41,522 bases of DNA, taken from Paenibacillus phocaeensis. Its GTDB lineage: Bacteria; Bacillota; Bacilli; Paenibacillales; Paenibacillaceae. Made by a program: the position numbers and the translations under genes. Shown piece by piece: positions 34,961 to 41,522 of this stretch. Under the pieces are notes generated by a model. The model worked only from the letters and a program-made list of their open reading frames with translations, did no database searches and was not told where the DNA came from. Numbering within the stretch: position 1 is the first letter of the stretch; each line of letters begins with the position of its first letter. Location: positions 38,674-80,195 of the forward strand of contig NZ_FCOQ01000014.1 in assembly GCF_900021165.1 (NCBI RefSeq), read 5' to 3'.

Positions 34961-35780
34961 ACGCAGCTATTCGCTCGGCGAGGCGTCCTTTACGCTTGGG
35001 GAGCGCACGTTGGTGATGGGGATTTTGAATGTGACGCCGGACTCTTTTTCCGATGGAGGACGTTATACTACCGTGGAGCGCGCCTTGCAGCATGCTCGTG
35101 AAATGGTGGCGGAAGGTGCGGATATCCTTGATATCGGCGGGGAATCGACGCGCCCGGGTCATGAACCCGTAAGTGAACAAGAGGAGCTGGAGCGGGTCAT
35201 CCCGGTGGTGGAGGCGCTGCACCGCGAGCTGCCGCAGGTTCCGCTGTCGGTGGATACCTACAAGGCCCAAGTGGCGAGGGAAGCGCTGAAGGCCGGCGCG
35301 CATCTTATTAATGATGTATGGGGGTTTAAGGCTGATGCCCGAATGGCGGCGGTGGCGGCGGAGTTTGACTGTCCGGTGATCCTGATGCATAACCGCCCGG
35401 ATCGCAATTACGGCGATTTGCTTGCCGACGTCGCTGCCGATTTGCAGGAATGCGTGGCGATCGCCCGACAAGCCGGCGTGCGCGAGGCGAACATCATTTT
35501 GGACCCCGGGATCGGTTTTGCCAAGGATTATACGGAGAATCTTCGCGTGATGCGCGCACTGGACGATCTGGTGGCGCTCGGTTATCCGTTGCTGCTCGGT
35601 ACATCCCGGAAGCGATTTATCCGTACCGCACTGGATTTGCCGGTCGATGAGGTCGTGCTTGGCACGGCGGCAACCGTGGCGCTGGGGATTGCGCAGGGCT
35701 GCCAAATCGTTCGCGTTCATGATGTGAAGGAGATCAAGCAAACGGTACAGATGTGCGATGCGATCGTATACGTCTCATAA
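34935..35780 (+). CDS. folP: Dihydropteroate synthase
   Basis: 281 residues with both DHPS signatures: MGILNVTPDSFSDGG near the N-terminus and DIGGESTRPG; DPGIGFAKDY and the SRKRF pterin/pABA-binding region follow. It joins p-aminobenzoate to dihydropterin pyrophosphate and is the sulfonamide target. ATG 34935 lies inside pabC; ATG 34941 is an alternative two codons on. Confidence 0.96.
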   Translation: MAMQPIIYKRSYSLGEASFTLGERTLVMGILNVTPDSFSDGGRYTTVERALQHAREMVAEGADILDIGGESTRPGHEPVSEQEELERVIPVVEALHRELPQVPLSVDTYKAQVAREALKAGAHLINDVWGFKADARMAAVAAEFDCPVILMHNRPDRNYGDLLADVAADLQECVAIARQAGVREANIILDPGIGFAKDYTENLRVMRALDDLVALGYPLLLGTSRKRFIRTALDLPVDEVVLGTAATVALGIAQGCQIVRVHDVKEIKQTVQMCDAIVYVS

Positions 35781-35805
35781 ATTACAGGAAAAGGAGCCGG
35801 ATTTC

Positions 35806-36168
35806 ATGGACAAAATGACGCTGCGGCGCATGGAATATTTCGGATACCACGGTGTTTTCGAGGAGGAGCGCAAGCTGGGTCAGCGCTTTTACGTGGATCT
35901 CGAATTGGAGCTGGATCTGCATCCGGCGGGGATGGGGGATGATTTGACCCAATCGGTTAATTATGCCGAAGTCCATGGACTGGTCAAAACGATCGTCGAG
36001 GAGAAAAGCTTCCAATTAATCGAAGCGCTGGCGGAGCATATTGCATCTGCGGTATTGGACACTTATACTAGGGTAGATGCGTTAACGGTTCGGGTGACGA
36101 AGCCGCATCCTCCGTTCGATATCCATTTTGACGGCGTGACGGTGGAGATGTATCGAACCAGAAAGTGA
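35806..36168 (+). CDS. folB: Dihydroneopterin aldolase
   Basis: 120 residues, the standard FolB length, with YFGYHGVFEEERKLGQRF near the N-terminus, VNYAEVHGLV and LIEALAEHIA. It cleaves dihydroneopterin to hydroxymethyl-dihydropterin and glycolaldehyde. Start ATG 35806 has AAAGGAG about 10 nt upstream; the longer in-frame form from 35758 overlaps folP and adds unlike residues. Confidence 0.95.
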   Translation: MDKMTLRRMEYFGYHGVFEEERKLGQRFYVDLELELDLHPAGMGDDLTQSVNYAEVHGLVKTIVEEKSFQLIEALAEHIASAVLDTYTRVDALTVRVTKPHPPFDIHFDGVTVEMYRTRK

Positions 36169-36178
36169 GCTATCGTTT

Positions 36179-36727
36179 ATGAACACGACTTCTCCCTCTG
36201 AGCACTCAGAGGCTTATATTGCTTTAGGCGCCAATCTGGGAGACCGCGAGGCTACCCTGATGCAGGCGATCACTGCGCTGCAGGAGCATCCGGCGATTGA
36301 GGTGCTGCGCTGCTCCGATTTATATGAGACCGACCCGGTAGGGTACCTGGATCAGCCTTGTTTCGTGAATATGGCACTTGCGCTGAACACTTCGTTGGAT
36401 CCTGAGGCGCTGCTTACTGTGATGCTGGACATTGAGCTGCGATTGGGGCGGGAGCGCACCATCCGTAACGGGCCGCGTACCGTGGACCTTGACTTGCTGT
36501 GGGCCGGCGGCAGGGAAATGAGCACCCCCCTTCTGAATTTGCCTCATCCGCGGATGATGGAGCGGGCTTTCGTGCTTGTTCCCTTGTCCGACATTGTGCC
36601 GGAAGGAGACCCTTCCGGGCTGTATGAGCGTATTCACCGTGCCTTGGACACCCTAGATGGAAAGGAAGGCGTCCGGTTTTGGAAAACATGCAACTGGCAC
36701 AGCGCATCCGCGCTTTCCGAAAATTAA
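36179..36727 (+). CDS. folK: HPPK, 2-amino-4-hydroxy-6-hydroxymethyldihydropteridine pyrophosphokinase
   Basis: 182 residues with AYIALGANLGDREATL, YETDPVGYLDQPCFVN and the signature RNGPRTVDLDLLW, followed by LPHPRMMERAFVLVPL. It activates hydroxymethyl-dihydropterin for FolP. The SD is weak (AAGTGAG). The 3' end overlaps the next small gene by 49 nt, in another frame. Confidence 0.95.
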   Translation: MNTTSPSEHSEAYIALGANLGDREATLMQAITALQEHPAIEVLRCSDLYETDPVGYLDQPCFVNMALALNTSLDPEALLTVMLDIELRLGRERTIRNGPRTVDLDLLWAGGREMSTPLLNLPHPRMMERAFVLVPLSDIVPEGDPSGLYERIHRALDTLDGKEGVRFWKTCNWHSASALSEN

Positions 36728-36885
36728 AAGGCTTCACTCAGCAAGAGCTGGCCGAGAAGTCCGGCGTATCCCTAGCTTTATTAGGAGCGGTGGAACGGGG
36801 TAATCGCCGGGCAGATGATCAAATTTTAACTAAAATTGCAGATTGTTTGGGGATTACCTTGGCGGAGCTAAAGCCGGAACCATAG
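36679..36885 (+). CDS. yazB: Small XRE-family HTH protein (YazB-like)
   Basis: 68 residues, almost entirely one Cro/C1-type helix-turn-helix: FTQQELAEKSGVSLALLGAVERGNRR is the helix 2-3 region, and ILTKIADCLGITLAELK ends it. It starts at TTG 36679 with GAAAGGAAGG upstream (ATG 36688 is possible). A small HTH protein in this place between folK and dusB is conserved in Bacillales; its targets are unknown. The 49-nt overlap with folK suggests coupled translation. Confidence 0.8.
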   Translation: MENMQLAQRIRAFRKLKGFTQQELAEKSGVSLALLGAVERGNRRADDQILTKIADCLGITLAELKPEP

Positions 36886-36935
36886 AGGGTAAGTAGGCTG
36901 CGTGAAAACAACCTTATCGATAGGAGGGAACCATC

Positions 36936-37937
36936 TTGCTGAAGATCGGCGATATCGAATTGAAAAACCAAGTTGTGCTTGCCCCGATGGCAGGCGTATG
37001 CAATCCGGCTTTCCGCCTGATTGCCAAAGAATTTGGGACAGGGCTTGTCTGCGCAGAGATGGTTAGCGATAAAGCGATCCTTCACGGCAACAAGCGCACC
37101 CGGGAAATGCTCTTCGTGGACGAGCGGGAGAAGCCGCTCAGCTTGCAAATTTTCGGCGGGGACCGCGCTTCGCTCGTGGAGGCAGCTAAAGTCGTCGATC
37201 AGGAGACGAACGCCGACATCATCGATATTAATATGGGCTGCCCGGTGCCGAAGGTCACCAAATGCGACGCCGGCGCACGGTGGCTGCTGGACCCGAATAA
37301 GATTTACGAGATGGTCTCGGCCGTCGTGGATGCCGTAAGCAAGCCGGTCACCGTGAAGATGCGCATCGGTTGGGACGCAGAACATATCTACGTAGTGGAC
37401 AACGCCAAAGCGGTGGAGCAGGCCGGCGGCAAAGCCGTCAGCGTGCACGGCCGGACGCGGGAGCAGTTGTACACCGGGAAAGCGGATTGGAGTTATATCC
37501 GTCAGGTGAAGGAGGCCGTGTCGATTCCCGTCATTGGCAACGGCGATGTGGCGACGCCGGAGGATGCGAGACGGATGCTGGATGAGACCGGCTGCGACGG
37601 GGTGATGATTGGACGCGGGGCGCTGGGCAACCCTTGGATGTTGTACCGAACGGTGGAGTATCTGAAGTCCGGCGAATTGCTTCCGGAGCCGGAGGCTGAG
37701 GAGAAAATCCGCATTGCGATCCTTCACATGGACCGCCTGGCTGCACTGAAGGGCGAGCCTGTGGCCGTACGCGAAATGCGCAAGCATTTGGCCTGGTATT
37801 TGAAAGGTCTGAAGGGCGCGGCGCGCATCAAAGACCTCATAATGGAAGAAACCCGTCGTGACGAGATGGTGCGCATTCTTGAGGATTTTGTCGCCGACTT
37901 GAAGTCGGGAGCAATACTCGATGAGGTGTCCGCATAA
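36936..37937 (+). CDS. dusB: tRNA-dihydrouridine synthase
   Basis: 333 residues, an FMN-binding TIM barrel: [29 protein letters not shown] with the catalytic Cys, [23 protein letters not shown], and [11 protein letters not shown] ... [16 protein letters not shown]. It reduces uridines in tRNA D-loops. TTG start at 36936 with AGGAGGG 7 nt before it. DusB is the usual member at this locus before greA/lysS. Confidence 0.94.
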   Translation: MLKIGDIELKNQVVLAPMAGVCNPAFRLIAKEFGTGLVCAEMVSDKAILHGNKRTREMLFVDEREKPLSLQIFGGDRASLVEAAKVVDQETNADIIDINMGCPVPKVTKCDAGARWLLDPNKIYEMVSAVVDAVSKPVTVKMRIGWDAEHIYVVDNAKAVEQAGGKAVSVHGRTREQLYTGKADWSYIRQVKEAVSIPVIGNGDVATPEDARRMLDETGCDGVMIGRGALGNPWMLYRTVEYLKSGELLPEPEAEEKIRIAILHMDRLAALKGEPVAVREMRKHLAWYLKGLKGAARIKDLIMEETRRDEMVRILEDFVADLKSGAILDEVSA

Positions 37938-37950
37938 GGCAGGACCGGGG

Positions 37951-37967
37951 AGAGGGGGCTCTTTTTT
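37951..37967 (+). terminator. Weak terminator-like hairpin after dusB
   Basis: AGAG and CTCT flank GGGG, followed by five T. Only four pairs, so weak. Confidence 0.35.
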
Positions 37968-38017
37968 CAGGTGCCTCCTTCTTCATGAAACGTTTACATT
38001 TGTAAATTCGGGTGTCA

Positions 38018-38046
38018 TTGACATTTGAGAATCGTTCACCTATAAT
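38018..38046 (+). promoter_or_regulatory. Perfect-consensus sigma-A promoter for greA
   Basis: TTGACA at 38018-38023, exactly 17 bp, TATAAT at 38041-38046. Both hexamers match consensus in full. The greA start is about 250 nt downstream. Confidence 0.9.
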
Positions 38047-38161
38047 TTCACAATATAAATTCGCCTCAAGCGTTAGTCTTTCCCTTTGGGGTGGTCTGAC
38101 CCTTATCACATAATGCATATGATATACACAATGAGCAAGGAATGAAGTGACCATTGCGGCC

Positions 38162-38281
38162 GGAAGCGAGCGCTTCCCAGCACCTAAGCGGCAGTGGACG
38201 GCAAAGGAACAATTCCTTTCGGGAAGCGTTCATTTTCCAGGAGGGTTTTCGGGTGCCGCACGCACCGTGCGAAAATTTTTT
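38162..38281 (+). promoter_or_regulatory. Structured greA leader with alternative pairing and terminator-like hairpin
   Basis: GGAAGC (38162-38167) can pair with GCTTCC (38172-38177). The same 3' segment, as CGCTTCCC (38171-38178), can instead pair perfectly over 8 bp with GGGAAGCG (38221-38228), enclosing a perfect 7-bp hairpin AAAGGAA/TTCCTTT (38203-38219). These two folds exclude each other. Next, TTTTCG (38246-38251) pairs with CGAAAA (38270-38275) and GGTGC with GCACC inside it, or alternatively CGCACG with CGTGCG; six T follow (38276-38281). This terminator-like hairpin stands about 8 nt before the greA ribosome site. Attenuation is inferred. Confidence 0.65.
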
Positions 38282-38304
38282 CCATGACAGGAGAATCGGT
38301 TGAG

Positions 38305-38781
38305 ATGAGCGATAAAGAAGTTATCCTTACCCAGGACGGTCTGAAGAGACTGGAAGAAGAATTGGAGAACTTGAAATCCGTGAAACGCCGCGAGGTTGCC
38401 GAACGGATTAAGGTAGCCATCGGTTACGGGGATATCAGTGAGAACTCGGAATACGAGGACGCGAAGAACGAGCAGGCCTTTATCGAAGGGCGGATCATCA
38501 CACTCGAGAAAATGCTGCGCAACGCGCGGATTATCAACAACGATGAAATCGATACGGATACGGTCAGCATCGGTTCGATCGTGACGGTCGAGGACCTGGA
38601 ATTCGGCGATACGATGGAATATGCCATCGTGGGGACGGCGGAATCCGATCCGATGCAGAACAAGATTTCGAATGAAAGTCCTGTCGGCAAAGCCATTCTC
38701 GGGAAGAAAAAAGGCGCCGTTGTGGACGTCAACGTTCCGGCCGGCGTGATTCAATATAAAATCGTAGACATTAAGAAGTAA
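38305..38781 (+). CDS. greA: Transcription elongation factor GreA
   Basis: 158 residues, the standard length. The N-terminal coiled coil ([31 protein letters not shown], then [24 protein letters not shown] with the acidic tip) enters the RNA polymerase secondary channel to trigger transcript cleavage. The C-terminal FKBP-like domain ends with [18 protein letters not shown]. Start ATG 38305 uses AGGAGAA; the frame is open back to 38194 but that part is leader RNA. It lies beyond a long structured leader and before a strong terminator. Confidence 0.96.
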   Translation: MSDKEVILTQDGLKRLEEELENLKSVKRREVAERIKVAIGYGDISENSEYEDAKNEQAFIEGRIITLEKMLRNARIINNDEIDTDTVSIGSIVTVEDLEFGDTMEYAIVGTAESDPMQNKISNESPVGKAILGKKKGAVVDVNVPAGVIQYKIVDIKK

Positions 38782-40392
<1,611 letters not shown>

Positions 40393-40409
40393 GCAATAGG
40401 ATACTAGTG

Positions 40410-40435
40410 AGCCCGGCTTATTGCCGGGCTTTTTT
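40410..40435 (+). terminator. Terminator after lysS
   Basis: AGCCCGGC and GCCGGGCT (8 bp) flank TTATT, followed by a T-run. Confidence 0.92.
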
Positions 40436-40506
40436 CATAAATGTCGAATAGGAGACCTCTGCTTTCGGTTGGGTGAATTTGGATGGTTAAAAAGCCGGTA
40501 TTCGGG

Positions 40507-40535
40507 TTGCGCCCGGGTTGAAAAGATGATATATT
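40507..40535 (+). promoter_or_regulatory. Candidate rRNA operon promoter P1
   Basis: TTGCGC at 40507-40512, 17 bp, TATATT at 40530-40535. It is weaker than P2, but tandem promoters are usual for rrn operons. Confidence 0.45.
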
Positions 40536-40600
40536 ATATATCCGGTCGTTATTCGTGGGCATTATGAACTTCAGCTCAGAATCGCAGATAAAAATAATGC

Positions 40601-40629
40601 TTGCAAGATAACGCCGGACATGATATACT
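40601..40629 (+). promoter_or_regulatory. rRNA operon promoter P2
   Basis: TTGCAA at 40601-40606, 17-bp spacer, TATACT at 40624-40629, preceded by an A-rich stretch (gataaaaataa) like an UP element. It lies about 170 nt before the 16S start. Confidence 0.82.
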
Positions 40630-40663
40630 ATAAAAGTTGTCGCCGATAAGACGATAACGAAGT

Positions 40664-40678
40664 TGATCTTTGAAAACT
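40664..40678 (+). promoter_or_regulatory. boxA-like rRNA antitermination site
   Basis: TGATCTTTGAAAACT closely resembles the boxA-containing leader sequence of Bacillus rRNA operons, where Nus factors bind the nascent RNA. Confidence 0.65.
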
Positions 40679-40750
40679 GAACAACGAGTGAGTAATAAAC
40701 TGAGATTTTAAATCTCGTCAGTTTGTTTAAATGAGCAAGTCAAACACCTT

Positions 40751-40795
40751 GGATGGAAGACCTCGGCGCCTTTGGGTTCGAGATTCCTTCCATCC
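40751..40795 (+). promoter_or_regulatory. Leader hairpin just before 16S rRNA
   Basis: GGATGGAAG (40751-40759) pairs perfectly with CTTCCATCC (40787-40795), ending one or two bases before the mature 16S start. A role in 5'-end processing is possible. Confidence 0.5.
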
Positions 40796-40796
40796 T

Positions 40797-41522
<726 letters not shown>

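Overview
The window reads as the chromosome of an endospore-forming, facultatively anaerobic Firmicute, most likely Paenibacillus or a very close relative. Three things support this: the 16S rRNA 5' region at the right end looks paenibacillar, the order yabP-yabQ-divIC-yabR-spoIIE-yabS-yabT-tilS-hpt-ftsH ... coaX-hslO-cysK-pab/fol-yazB-dusB-(greA)-lysS-rrn is the conserved Bacillales arrangement, and strong Shine-Dalgarno sequences with frequent TTG/GTG starts fit the group. Species cannot be fixed by eye.

Left third (1-13.5 kb): an anaerobic hydrogen module. A plus-strand gene run carries a 2-oxoacid:ferredoxin oxidoreductase split into a gamma-delta gene (5' end outside the window) and an alpha-beta fusion, then the three subunits of a NAD-linked, probably electron-bifurcating [FeFe] hydrogenase (HydC/NuoE-like, HydB/NuoF-like, HydA), then the radical-SAM maturase HydG. 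A minus-strand pair, aspA-hydF, converges on it. HydE is not in the window. The simplest reading is that oxidation of pyruvate or another 2-oxoacid reduces ferredoxin, and the hydrogenase uses ferredoxin together with NADH to make H2, or runs in reverse.

Between hydG and hydF lies about 1.9 kb without genes. It holds three near-identical 185-bp elements, each an imperfect palindrome with nested inverted motifs, and a 35-unit array of a 10-bp repeat whose core octamer equals the element's left boundary, plus smaller 9-bp arrays.

Middle (13.6-24.7 kb): sporulation and division genes (yabP, yabQ, divIC, yabR, spoIIE, yabS, yabT), tRNA-Ile lysidine synthetase (tilS), hypoxanthine phosphoribosyltransferase (hpt) and the membrane protease ftsH. 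The spoIIE promoter has the 21-bp spacing known for Spo0A-activated promoters, with 0A-box-like sites upstream.

Right (24.7-41.5 kb): NAD synthesis (nadABC), type III pantothenate kinase (coaX), Hsp33 (hslO), cysteine synthase (cysK), p-aminobenzoate and folate synthesis (pabB, pabA, pabC, folP, folB, folK), a small HTH protein, dusB, greA, lysS and the start of an rRNA operon. The greA gene follows a perfect-consensus promoter and a structured leader of about 250 nt that ends in a terminator-like hairpin just before the greA ribosome binding site. This is the strongest candidate here for an undescribed regulatory RNA.
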